DNA of 64,000 nt. Origin: Acidimicrobiia bacterium (GTDB taxonomy: Bacteria; Actinomycetota; Acidimicrobiia; Acidimicrobiales; Bin134). Positions 30,059 to 39,015 of this stretch are shown in pieces (positions within the stretch are counted from its first letter, which is position 1; each line of letters starts with the position of its first letter). Made by a program: the position numbers and the translations under genes. The notes under the pieces were generated by a model that was not told the origin of the DNA, ran no database searches, and saw nothing but the letters and a program-made list of their open reading frames with translations. Where the stretch lies: positions 53,524 to 117,523 of the forward strand of contig JAJECA010000020.1 of assembly GCA_022822265.1 (NCBI GenBank), in the 5' to 3' direction.

Positions 30059-32179
30059 GGCTCGGCGGCGATCGGCGCAGCCGACGTAGGCGGTTTGCAG
30101 CATATTGGGGCTCCTGAGGGTGTCGTCCATGTTCTGGGCGCGCACTGCCGGGCACGCCCACGGATTGCCGCTCATGATCGAGCAGTCGGGCGGGTGGCCA
30201 AATCCGAACAGGGCGTGGCCGATTTCATGGGCAACGACGTAGTCGTAGACCCAGTAGGCAAGGTCCCGACAGCTGGTGTTGTGGCCAGCCCGGATGTTGC
30301 CGCTTTCAGTGTCTTTGCCGGAAGAGGCGTTGCTGGGACTGGGAAGATCACGCACCAACCAGGGCGAGACATCCTTGGAGCAGATGCGGCGGCTGGCATA
30401 GAGTGCCTCTACGGTGGGTATGAGGACCACGTGCCCTGCGCAGGCGCTGGGGCAGTCGCCGTTGTGATCTCTGGGTGAGATGTCCGCGAGGACGAGCTTG
30501 TGCTGGAAGCGGGCTCCGGGGTATCCGTGCTCGGCCGACTGAGCGCAGGGAGGGGACTTTCCCGGACTCGTTAGCTCTGCAAACAGGGAGTTGATGGTGG
30601 CGGTGTCCCAGTCGATGTCGGGGGACGATACGGCGGCGGGAAGGAATCTGACGTCGGCGATCCCGGAGGACTCTCGGGTGTAGAAGGCTGTTACGATGTC
30701 GTTCATCCGGTCGGTCTCGAATTGGAGGTCGGCTTGGGTGTATTTGCCCTGGGCGGCGCAGATGAACACGTACACGTCGTATTTGCTCGGCTGGGTCCAT
30801 GGGGTGGCGGCGCTGTCCCAGCACAGCGCGGCCAGCGACTCTGAGAGAGCACAGGGTGCTGGCCATTTCGTTTCTAGAACGGCTCCCCAGCACTCTCGGG
30901 TGTTGTCGGGGCGCAGGCCGCAGGCCTGGCCGGTGCCGGCCGACACCGACGCGAACCGGCCCGGTGGCGTGTCGAGCTCTCCGAATGTGCCGGCGCCGGG
31001 CGGCCCCCAGCACACTGCGGTGTCGTCGGGGCGCAGGCCGCAGGCCAGGCCCTGGCCGGCCGAGACCGCTTGGAACTGGCCTTGGGGGGCGTTGTAGCCG
31101 CGGCGAAGGTTGTTGCCCCAGCACGTCGCGGTCCGGTCGTCTTTGATGCCGCAGGAGAACCAGAATCCCGCCGACACCGATCTGAATTGGCCGTCGGGCG
31201 CGTCTAGGCGGCCGTGTTTGTTGTCGCCCCAGCAGTCCACCGTCTGGTCTTGTCGGATGCCGCAGGCGAACACGTCCAACCCGATGCCCGCCGACACCGA
31301 TGTGAACCGGCCCTGAGGTGAAGATGCGGGTGAGAAAAGCGGATCGTAACCCCAGCACAGCACCCCGCCGCTGGCCAGCACCCCGCATGCTTGCCGGCGG
31401 CCCGCGGACACCGATGTGAACCGGCCCCCCGGAGCGCCGTGCTCGCCGGTCAAGAACCGGACGTCGCGATTCTCGTCGGTGCACAAGGCGATGCCGTCGC
31501 CCCGCAGCCCGCACCAGAGCCCCCGGTCGGCCCGGGCCGACACCGAAACCAGCCCCGCGTCCTCCCCGGCACCCGCCCACAGGATCGCAGGCAGACCGGC
31601 GTCGCCCACATAACCGCCCGCCTCGGCTGCTGGCCGGGCTGCGGCCCGCAGGGCGGCCACCGCGGCGTCGTCGAGCACCAAATAGCAGAGGTTGTGGACG
31701 GCGTTGTAGCCCCACTGCACCGTCGCGAGGGTGGTCTGGCCGTCGGCGGTCTTGGCGACGGGCACGGGCTGGCCGGCGAAGCCCCGATCGGGGTTGTAGG
31801 CGCGCTGGCACCGCTCAGCCGACGCCTGGTCCCCAGACGCGGAAACGCGCCCCTGGGGGGCGCTGGCCCGCAATACGGCCACCGCGGCGTCGTCGAGCAC
31901 CAAATAGCAGAGGTTGTGGGCGGCGTTGTAGCCCCACTGGACTGTGGCGAGGGTGGTCTGGCCGTCGGCGGTCTTGGCGACGGGCACCGGGCCGTGGGCG
32001 AAGCGGAACAAACCAGCGCACCCCGCCCCGTCCGCCACAGACTGTGCAGCAACAGCCGACGAAGCCGACACCGCAGGCACCCCCACCACCAGGCTGACAG
32101 CCACGACTGCCACGGCTCTGTGCAGCCTTGATCGGGTGCGGCCCGAAACCAGCAGCCTTCCACCCATGAAGGAACCCAC
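30017..32179 (-). CDS. secreted protein: 2x unrecognised N-terminal module + RCC1-like propeller (about 6 units) + C-terminal HExxH zinc-protease-like region (paralog 2)
   Basis: Signal peptide AVAVVAVSLVVGVPAVSASSAVA; RCC1-like units; HEIGHALFGFGHPPDCSIMSG. Confidence 0.85.
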   Translation of the reverse strand: MGSFMGGRLLVSGRTRSRLHRAVAVVAVSLVVGVPAVSASSAVAAQSVADGAGCAGLFRFAHGPVPVAKTADGQTTLATVQWGYNAAHNLCYLVLDDAAVAVLRASAPQGRVSASGDQASAERCQRAYNPDRGFAGQPVPVAKTADGQTTLATVQWGYNAVHNLCYLVLDDAAVAALRAAARPAAEAGGYVGDAGLPAILWAGAGEDAGLVSVSARADRGLWCGLRGDGIALCTDENRDVRFLTGEHGAPGGRFTSVSAGRRQACGVLASGGVLCWGYDPLFSPASSPQGRFTSVSAGIGLDVFACGIRQDQTVDCWGDNKHGRLDAPDGQFRSVSAGFWFSCGIKDDRTATCWGNNLRRGYNAPQGQFQAVSAGQGLACGLRPDDTAVCWGPPGAGTFGELDTPPGRFASVSAGTGQACGLRPDNTRECWGAVLETKWPAPCALSESLAALCWDSAATPWTQPSKYDVYVFICAAQGKYTQADLQFETDRMNDIVTAFYTRESSGIADVRFLPAAVSSPDIDWDTATINSLFAELTSPGKSPPCAQSAEHGYPGARFQHKLVLADISPRDHNGDCPSACAGHVVLIPTVEALYASRRICSKDVSPWLVRDLPSPSNASSGKDTESGNIRAGHNTSCRDLAYWVYDYVVAHEIGHALFGFGHPPDCSIMSGNPWACPAVRAQNMDDTLRSPNMLQTAYVGCADRRRAGWPQDPNRCPQDP
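31640..31820 (-). repeat. PVPVAKTADGQTTLATVQWGYN module, copy 2 of paralog 2
   Basis: Near-identical at DNA level to 29533-29700. Confidence 0.85.
31864..32015 (-). repeat. PVPVAKTADGQTTLATVQWGYN module, copy 1 of paralog 2
   Basis: Near-identical at DNA level to 29758-29898. Confidence 0.85.
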
Positions 32180-32567
32180 AAAATCACTATAGATCGATTA
32201 CATATTGCACATATGATTTGGCGCAAGCACTGTAAGCAGGCAGTATCCGGCCAATACCACCGGACGCTGAAGCAGGCAGATCTTGGGCTCAGCGTGCAAC
32301 TCCCACCCTCCCATGTCCTCTATAGCTTCGGCAGTACCAACGTCATGCCCAATACCGCCTACACCTTCACCAGCGACTGGTGGCACACCCGTACCGGCCC
32401 TCCGGTCGGCACTCACGAATTCACCTGCACCACCAAACCCGCCCCCTAACCCCATCCTGGTGGGTCCCCGTCGGCAATATCCTCGATGGCCGCGCCGCAT
32501 GGAGTTCACTTCGATGTTGCCAATTGGTCCCATGGGGGTAATGGATCGCGGTTTATTCTGAGGGCCG

Positions 32568-34148
32568 ATGGCCCGGGTATTGGTAGCAGAGAAGATCGCC
32601 GACATCGGGGTGGCCAAGCTTCGCCACGCGGGGCACGAGGTTGACGTCCGCACCGGGATGAGCCCCGGCGAGCTGCTGGAGGCAGTGGCGGGAGCACACG
32701 CGCTGATTATCCGGTCGGCTACGCAGGTGACCGCCGAGGTGTTCGACGCGGGCAGCGATCTGGCGATCGTGGGCCGGGCCGGGGTGGGTTTGGACAATGT
32801 GGACGTGGACGCCGCCACCGAACACGGGGTGCTGGTGGTGAACGACACCTTATCCAACATCATCTCGGCCGCCGAGCACACCATGGCGTTGATCTTGTCC
32901 CAGGCCCGGAACATCCCCCAGGCCCATGCTGCCCTCACCGACGGGAGGTGGGAGCGGGGCCGCTGGGAGGGCATCGAGCTGAGCGACAAGACGCTGGGCA
33001 TCGTCGGGCTGGGCCGCATCGGCCGGCTGGTGGCCGAGCGGGCGCTGGGGTTCGCCATGCGGGTGATCGCCAGTGACCCCTACGTGTCGGAGGAGATGGC
33101 CCTTCACAGCGTGATGGCGCTGGTTTCGCTGGAGGAACTGGTGGGCCAGTCCGACTTCATCACCATCCACGTGGCCCGCACCCCCGAGACCGTCGGCCTC
33201 TTCAACTCTGAGCTGCTCAAGCTGGCCAAGCCCAATCTTCGGATCATCAACGTATCCAGAGGCGGGATCGTGGACGAGGCCGACTTGGCCGAAGCAGTGG
33301 CGTCGGGGCGCATCGCCGGGGCGGCCCTCGACGTGTTCGACGGAGAGCCCATCACCGAGTCGCCGCTCTTCGACCTCGACTCGGTGGTGGTCACCCCCCA
33401 TCTGGGGGCCAGCACCGAAGAGGCCCAGAGCAAGGCGGGCGATGCCATTGCCAGCCAGGTGCTTTTGGCGCTGGCCGGGGAGTTCGTGCCCGCGGCGGTG
33501 AACGTGCCAGCCAAGAACGTCCCCGACGTGCTGCGACCCTATATCCCGCTGGCCGAGCAGCTCGGACGCCTGTTCGGGAACCTATGCGAACGGCTGCCCG
33601 AGGTTCTGGAAGTGGAGCTCATTGGCGAGATAGGCAAGCCCGACAACACGGTGGCGGTGATGTCGGTGGTCAAGGGGCTGTTGAGCGCAGTATCGGACAT
33701 GCAGGTCAGCTACGTGAACGCGATGGATGTGGCCAAAGAGAAGGGCATGGAAATACGGGCCATCAGCACGCCCACATCCAAAGAACATGTGAACCTGCTC
33801 ACCGTGCGGGGCGCGGGTCACAGTCTGGGCGGCCGGCTGACCGGGGCTCGCCAAGAGCCGGTGCTGGTGCTCGCCGACGACCACGCCATCCACATGCCGC
33901 CCGCCGATCACATGATCTTGCTGTCCAACGACGACCATCCCGGTGTGATCGGTGCGGTGGGCACCCTCCTGGGGGGCGCGGGGATCAACATCAACGACAT
34001 GAACGTGGGCCGGGCGCCCACCGGGGAGGGGGCTTCTATGGTGATCGCCACCTCCCAGCCGGTGCCCAAGGCAGTGGCCGAGGCGCTGGTGGCCATCGAC
34101 GGAGTACAGGCGGCCCGCTATTTGGGCCTGGCTCCGGCCCAAGAGTGA
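32568..34148 (+). CDS. serA: D-3-phosphoglycerate dehydrogenase
   Basis: VGRAGVGLDNVDVDAAT, GIVGLGRIGRLVAERA, C-terminal ACT-like domain; 526 aa. Confidence 0.96.
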   Translation: MARVLVAEKIADIGVAKLRHAGHEVDVRTGMSPGELLEAVAGAHALIIRSATQVTAEVFDAGSDLAIVGRAGVGLDNVDVDAATEHGVLVVNDTLSNIISAAEHTMALILSQARNIPQAHAALTDGRWERGRWEGIELSDKTLGIVGLGRIGRLVAERALGFAMRVIASDPYVSEEMALHSVMALVSLEELVGQSDFITIHVARTPETVGLFNSELLKLAKPNLRIINVSRGGIVDEADLAEAVASGRIAGAALDVFDGEPITESPLFDLDSVVVTPHLGASTEEAQSKAGDAIASQVLLALAGEFVPAAVNVPAKNVPDVLRPYIPLAEQLGRLFGNLCERLPEVLEVELIGEIGKPDNTVAVMSVVKGLLSAVSDMQVSYVNAMDVAKEKGMEIRAISTPTSKEHVNLLTVRGAGHSLGGRLTGARQEPVLVLADDHAIHMPPADHMILLSNDDHPGVIGAVGTLLGGAGININDMNVGRAPTGEGASMVIATSQPVPKAVAEALVAIDGVQAARYLGLAPAQE

Positions 34149-34174
34149 TCGAGCACGGGGGACCGCCCGGGTGT

Positions 34175-34203
34175 TTGGAAAATGCCGAGGGCTGGCCTAG
34201 GAT
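34175..34203 (+). promoter_or_regulatory. candidate promoter of leuA leader: TTGGAA-N17-TAGGAT
   Basis: -35 TTGGAA 34175-34180, 17-bp spacer, -10 TAGGAT 34198-34203, then N7 to ATG 34211. Confidence 0.6.
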
Positions 34204-34210
34204 TAACCTG

Positions 34211-34246
34211 ATGAGCCGCATCCACACCCACCTGCTGCTCTTGTAG
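34211..34246 (+). CDS. leader peptide MSRIHTHLLLL upstream of leuA
   Basis: ATG AGC CGC ATC CAC ACC CAC CTG CTG CTC TTG TAG, followed by two hairpins and T7. Confidence 0.85.
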   Translation: MSRIHTHLLLL

Positions 34247-34271
34247 GGCGAGCACCCAGAGGTGCTCGCCC
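34246..34271 (+). promoter_or_regulatory. leader hairpin, 11-bp perfect stem
   Basis: GGGCGAGCACC-CAGA-GGTGCTCGCCC. Confidence 0.85.
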
Positions 34272-34274
34272 CGA

Positions 34275-34307
34275 CCCCCTGAACCCGCAAGGGCAGGGGG
34301 TTTTTTT
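34275..34307 (+). terminator. intrinsic terminator/attenuator before leuA
   Basis: CCCCCTG-aa-CCC-GCAA-GGG-CAGGGGG followed by TTTTTTT. Confidence 0.88.
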
Positions 34308-34335
34308 GTGAGTCAACTCCAATCGAGGCCATTTC

Positions 34336-36039
34336 ATGAAAACCGGATTACACCCCCAACAGCCGTCGGGAATGCCTACCCACAAGTACCAGGCGTTCGA
34401 GCCGGTCAAGCTGATCGACCGCACCTGGCCCGACGCGGTGCTAACCGGCGCGCCCCGGTGGTGCTCGGTGGACTTGCGGGACGGCAACCAGGCCCTCATC
34501 GAGCCCATGAACCCCGAGCGGAAGTGGAAGATGTTCACCGCATTGGTGGAAGCCGGCTTCAAGGAGATCGAGGTGGGTTTCCCCTCCGCATCGGAGACCG
34601 ACTTCCGGTTCGTGCGGGAGATCATCGAGCAGAAGGCCATCCCCTCAGACGTGCGCATCCAGGTGCTCACCCAGGCTCGCCAAGAGCTCATCGAGCGTAC
34701 CTATGAGGCCATCGACGGCGCGGCCGATGCCATTGTCCACCTGTACAACTCCACTTCCACCGTCCAGCGCCGGGTGGTGTTCGGCCTCGACATGGACGGC
34801 ATCACCGATATCGCCACCCGGGCGGCGGAGTGGTGCCGCTCGCTGGAGCCGCAGGTGCCCAGCACCGAGGTGTACTACGAGTACTCGCCCGAGTCGTTCA
34901 CCGGCACCGAGCTGCCGTTTGCCAAGCGGGTGTGCGACGAGGTGGTGGAGATTTTGGCCGACGGCCACGACAAGCCGGTGATCATCAACCTGCCGGCCAC
35001 CGTGGAGATGTCCACCGCCAACATCTACGGCGACATGATCGAGTGGATGCACCGCAACCTGGCCCGCCGGGACCGGATCGTGCTCAGCCTGCACCCCCAC
35101 AACGACCGGGGGACGGCGGTGGCCGCGGCCGAGTTCGGGCTCATGGCCGGCGCCGACCGGGTGGAGGGAACCCTGTTCGGCAACGGGGAGCGCACCGGCA
35201 ACGTGGATGTGGTGAACCTGGCCATGAACCTGTTCAGCCAGGGGGTGGACCCCGAACTGGACATCTCCGACATCAACGGGCTGCGCCGGGTGGCCGAAGA
35301 CTGCAACCAGCTTCCCATCCACCCCCGCCACCCCTATGTGGGCGACCTGGTGTACACCGCCTTCTCAGGGTCACACCAGGACGCCATCAAGAAGGGGTTC
35401 GAGGCCATGGAGGAGAGCGGCCAGACCCTGTTCGAGGTGCCCTACATTCCCATCGACCCCAAAGACGTGGGCCGCACCTACCAAGACGTGGTGCGGGTTA
35501 ACAGCCAGTCCGGCAAGGGCGGGGTGTCGTACCTGCTCCAGGCCGAGGTGCAGCTCGACCTGCCCCGGCGGATGCAGATCGAGTTCAGCCGGGTGATCCA
35601 GCAGATTGCCGACGAAACCGGCGAGGAAATCACCGCCGACCAGATCCACAGCGAGTTCGCCACCGAGTACCTCGACTTGGACGAGCCCTACCGGCTGAAC
35701 GGCTACGAGTCGGCCCAAAACGCCCGAGGCGCCGACCGCACCGTGGTCACCGCTCGCCTCACCGCCGGCGACGACCAGGTGGTGGTCCACGGCGAAGGCG
35801 CCGGTTCGCTGGACGCCTTCGTGACCGGGCTGAACGAGATCATCGACACCCCGGTAAAGGTGGTGGACTACCACGAGCACGCCCGGGGCGGCGGGACTGA
35901 CGCCGAGGCGGTGGCCTATATCGAGCTGCTGGTGGATGGCCGCGAGCTGTGGGGCTGCGGCATCCACACCGACATCACCACGGCTTCAATGCGGGCCATC
36001 GTGAGCGCGCTGAACCGGGCTTGCGCCGGGTTGGGCTGA
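34336..36039 (+). CDS. leuA: 2-isopropylmalate synthase
   Basis: RWCSVDLRDGNQALIEPM, HPHNDRGTAVAAAE; 567 aa LeuA type. Confidence 0.96.
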   Translation: MKTGLHPQQPSGMPTHKYQAFEPVKLIDRTWPDAVLTGAPRWCSVDLRDGNQALIEPMNPERKWKMFTALVEAGFKEIEVGFPSASETDFRFVREIIEQKAIPSDVRIQVLTQARQELIERTYEAIDGAADAIVHLYNSTSTVQRRVVFGLDMDGITDIATRAAEWCRSLEPQVPSTEVYYEYSPESFTGTELPFAKRVCDEVVEILADGHDKPVIINLPATVEMSTANIYGDMIEWMHRNLARRDRIVLSLHPHNDRGTAVAAAEFGLMAGADRVEGTLFGNGERTGNVDVVNLAMNLFSQGVDPELDISDINGLRRVAEDCNQLPIHPRHPYVGDLVYTAFSGSHQDAIKKGFEAMEESGQTLFEVPYIPIDPKDVGRTYQDVVRVNSQSGKGGVSYLLQAEVQLDLPRRMQIEFSRVIQQIADETGEEITADQIHSEFATEYLDLDEPYRLNGYESAQNARGADRTVVTARLTAGDDQVVVHGEGAGSLDAFVTGLNEIIDTPVKVVDYHEHARGGGTDAEAVAYIELLVDGRELWGCGIHTDITTASMRAIVSALNRACAGLG

Positions 36040-36043
36040 TCCC

Positions 36044-38353
36044 TCAGTTTGAGTTCAGTTCGAACAGGTCTTCGTAAGCCAATGTGTCCAGATCATTGGC
36101 TTGGAGGGCGTTTTCGGACATGGTCCAAAGGGTGTCGCCGATCACTAGCAGGCGTTGGATTGGCGGGGTCCAGATCCAGCAGATGATGAGCTTCTCGTCG
36201 TCGGCGATGTCGAGCGAGGGGAAATCCTCTCTTGCCCACTCGGTCTTGATGGGCTCGCATTCCTGGTTGCCATAGCGCTCAGGGGCGTCGAGGGGGCAAA
36301 TGCGGGCGATGCTTCCGCCACCGCCAAAAACCTGGGCCACTGCGGAGTCGTCCACCGGGCGGCAGCCTTCGAACACGATCTGCTGCTCGCGGTGTGACAC
36401 CCGGCCGAGCTCGGCCACGCCGTCGCGGTTGACCCGCAGGGTAACTGCGCCGAAGAAGCCCTCCTCGTTATCGTCGTAGTCGTAGCGGGTGAGGGGTATG
36501 GCCACCATTTCTTCAGGCGCCCAGTAGAGGAAGGCCCGGTGGTCCCATTCGGCTTCGCTGTGGGCGTCGGGGAACACGATCACGTCGAGCTCGGTTGGAT
36601 TGGCCGGGTTGCCCACGTCAAACAGAGAGACCTTGGTGCCGCGGGTGCGGCCGGTGTCGTCGGCGTCTTGGCCCACGCCGATGAGGAGGCCATCGCCTAT
36701 GGGGTGCAGGTAGGTGGAGAAGCCGGGGATCTTCAGCTCGCCCGCCACCGACGGTGCAGTGGGACTGGCAAGATCGAGCACGTAGAGGGGATCAACCTGG
36801 CGGAAGGTCACCACATAGCCGATGTCGCCCGCGAAGCGGACCGAGAAGATGCGCTCACCCCGGCCCAGGTTGTCCACCTTGCCCACTTCGGTGAGACGTC
36901 GGCCCTGCTGCTCCAGCACCACCACTTGGCTCTCGGAGGTCTCGGTGTCCCATGGCTCGCCGATGGTGGTGGCCACCCGGAAATGGCCGTTGTGCTCGTC
37001 CATGGAGAACTGGTTGAGCAGGTGGCCCTCAACATTGCCGGTGGCCTCGTAGCGGGCCGGTCCGTCGGGCGACACCGAGAACTTGTGGACGGTGGTGGTC
37101 CACTCCGTTGGCGCCGAAATGCTCACCGAGCTGTCGTCGTCTTCGACGGGCTCGGCCCATACCGGGGTGCTGCCAGCCAAAAACAGCGACTGGCCGGAAC
37201 CGTACAGGGTGTGGCCGTCGGCCAGCACCGAGGCGGCGTCGCCGGTGCCCAGCGGCTCGGCCAGGTTGAAGCTCAGTACCGACAGCACGGTAAACCCGTC
37301 GAACTCGGCGGGAGTGTAGAGCTGGTCGCAATCGGGCAGCAGGCCGGCTCGGGTGCCGTCGGGTCCGTCAAAGCGGTAGGCCGGCAGCCAGGCGCCCAGG
37401 TTGGCGGTAGAGGCGATCTCTTTGTTGACCCGCTCGGCGGCTTCCTCGGCGTCTGGGCCATTGGGGTACACGAATTGGAACTGCGCCGGGTAGCTCGACA
37501 TCGACATCCACACCACGTCACCCACAGAGCGGGCGCTGAGGTAGTTGCCCTCCACCCGCAGCTCCGACACCACCTCCATGGAGGCCGGGCTGGACAAATC
37601 CACTTCTTGGATCAGCGACACCGGGCTGCCCCGGAAGATGATGTCGTCGGCGACAACGTGGTCGCCCTCGAGGTCGCGGGCCGCCACCGGCTCCAGCCAG
37701 TCGGCGTAGCTGGTGGAGAACACCATGGCCCGGTCGTCCCGGATGAAGATCTCCTGTCCCCAGCCCGAGTCCGACTCGCCCACGAGATCGACGCTGCCCA
37801 GGTACCGGGGCTGGTCGCCGGAGACGTCCACATAGTGCAGCCGCCCCTGGGCCACGGCCAGGATGCGGTTTCCGTCGGTCTTGATGATGTCGGGCTCGTC
37901 CACCCCAGCCACCTGCACGTTGGTCGAAGAGAATTCGCCGCCGTCGCTGGTAGCTGGCGCGGCCTCCGGGGCCGGGGCTCCGGAATCGTCGGCCATCATC
38001 TCAGATTCTTCAACCATCATCGGCTCGGGGATGCCGAAGCGAGGCCCCTCGTCCAACCCATAGGGTCCTACCCTGCTGACCGTCTCACTCCGCAGGTAGT
38101 CCAACAGCGTGGCGCAATCTCCAAAGCTGCGAAGCGCCGACAAAAGCTCAACGTCGTCCAATGCCACCAAAGGTTCCGAAGTGCCATCTGGCTCGCCTGC
38201 GGGCCCTCTTGGGGCCTCTACTGTGGACTCGCTGGAAATTCCCCCCGTGATCCCCGGAGAGTCTCCACCGTCAGACGAACAGGCCCCAGCCAGCATGGCC
38301 AGCGCAACGGCCATAGCAGACAGGGCAAGTGCGGTACATCGAAGCTTCAGCAT
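36044..38353 (-). CDS. beta-propeller domain lipoprotein
   Basis: Lipobox LAGACSS; NVQVAGVDEPDIIKTDGNRILAVAQGRLHYVDV. Confidence 0.85.
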   Translation of the reverse strand: MLKLRCTALALSAMAVALAMLAGACSSDGGDSPGITGGISSESTVEAPRGPAGEPDGTSEPLVALDDVELLSALRSFGDCATLLDYLRSETVSRVGPYGLDEGPRFGIPEPMMVEESEMMADDSGAPAPEAAPATSDGGEFSSTNVQVAGVDEPDIIKTDGNRILAVAQGRLHYVDVSGDQPRYLGSVDLVGESDSGWGQEIFIRDDRAMVFSTSYADWLEPVAARDLEGDHVVADDIIFRGSPVSLIQEVDLSSPASMEVVSELRVEGNYLSARSVGDVVWMSMSSYPAQFQFVYPNGPDAEEAAERVNKEIASTANLGAWLPAYRFDGPDGTRAGLLPDCDQLYTPAEFDGFTVLSVLSFNLAEPLGTGDAASVLADGHTLYGSGQSLFLAGSTPVWAEPVEDDDSSVSISAPTEWTTTVHKFSVSPDGPARYEATGNVEGHLLNQFSMDEHNGHFRVATTIGEPWDTETSESQVVVLEQQGRRLTEVGKVDNLGRGERIFSVRFAGDIGYVVTFRQVDPLYVLDLASPTAPSVAGELKIPGFSTYLHPIGDGLLIGVGQDADDTGRTRGTKVSLFDVGNPANPTELDVIVFPDAHSEAEWDHRAFLYWAPEEMVAIPLTRYDYDDNEEGFFGAVTLRVNRDGVAELGRVSHREQQIVFEGCRPVDDSAVAQVFGGGGSIARICPLDAPERYGNQECEPIKTEWAREDFPSLDIADDEKLIICWIWTPPIQRLLVIGDTLWTMSENALQANDLDTLAYEDLFELNSN

Positions 38354-38421
38354 GCAACTAAGACGGTCTGACCCGGCAGGTTGGTTCCCGCAGATCGAAG
38401 GAAATACTCGATTGGAACAAT

Positions 38422-39015
38422 CTATGCCAGCGACGGCATCCAGGCGGGGCGGTTTGACTCAAAGGTGTCGATGGCGTCGGCGTGGGCCAGGGTGAGGCCG
38501 ATGTCGTCGAGGCCGTTCAGCAGGCGGTGCTGGACGGCGCCGTCGAGGGGGAATTCGGCGCCAACACCGGCGGCGGGGGCCGACACGGTGAGCTGTTCGA
38601 CGTCGACGGTGATCTCGATGGAGGGGTTGTGGGCCACCGCGTCAAGCAGAGTGCGAGCCACTTCTTCGCTCACCAGCACGGGGACCAGGCCGTTCTTGGT
38701 GGCGTTGTTGCGGAAGATGTCGCCGAAGCGGGGGGAGATTACCGCCTCGAAGCCGTATTGCTGGATGGCCCAAACTGCGTGCTCCCGGGACGAACCGGTG
38801 CCGAAGTTGGGGCCGGCCACCAGGATGCGGGCCTCGGCGAAGCGAGGGTTGTTGAGCACGAAGTTCGGGTCTTCCCGCCACTCGGAGAACAGGCCCTGTT
38901 CGAAGCCGGTGCGCTCCACCCGCTTGAGCCAGTCGCTGGGGATGATCTGATCGGTGTCCACATCGCTGCGGTCCAGCGGCAGTGCGGTGGCGGTGATAGT
39001 TCGCACCGGCTTCAT
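38422..39015 (-). CDS. leuD: 3-isopropylmalate dehydratase small subunit
   Basis: [42 protein letters not shown]. Confidence 0.96.
   Translation of the reverse strand: MKPVRTITATALPLDRSDVDTDQIIPSDWLKRVERTGFEQGLFSEWREDPNFVLNNPRFAEARILVAGPNFGTGSSREHAVWAIQQYGFEAVISPRFGDIFRNNATKNGLVPVLVSEEVARTLLDAVAHNPSIEITVDVEQLTVSAPAAGVGAEFPLDGAVQHRLLNGLDDIGLTLAHADAIDTFESNRPAWMPSLA

Noticed and set aside
28700-31540. Regular repeats at 28.7-31.5 kb considered as a CRISPR array
   Set aside because: Units are about 110 bp, in-frame and encode RCC1-like blades; no short conserved repeat with unique spacers and no cas genes.
32213-32449. 78-aa plus-strand ORF
   Set aside because: No recognisable domain or convincing start context; not listed as a CDS.
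36539-38371. 610-aa plus-strand ORF antisense to the beta-propeller lipoprotein
   Set aside because: The opposite strand has lipobox and propeller signature; this frame is compositionally biased only.
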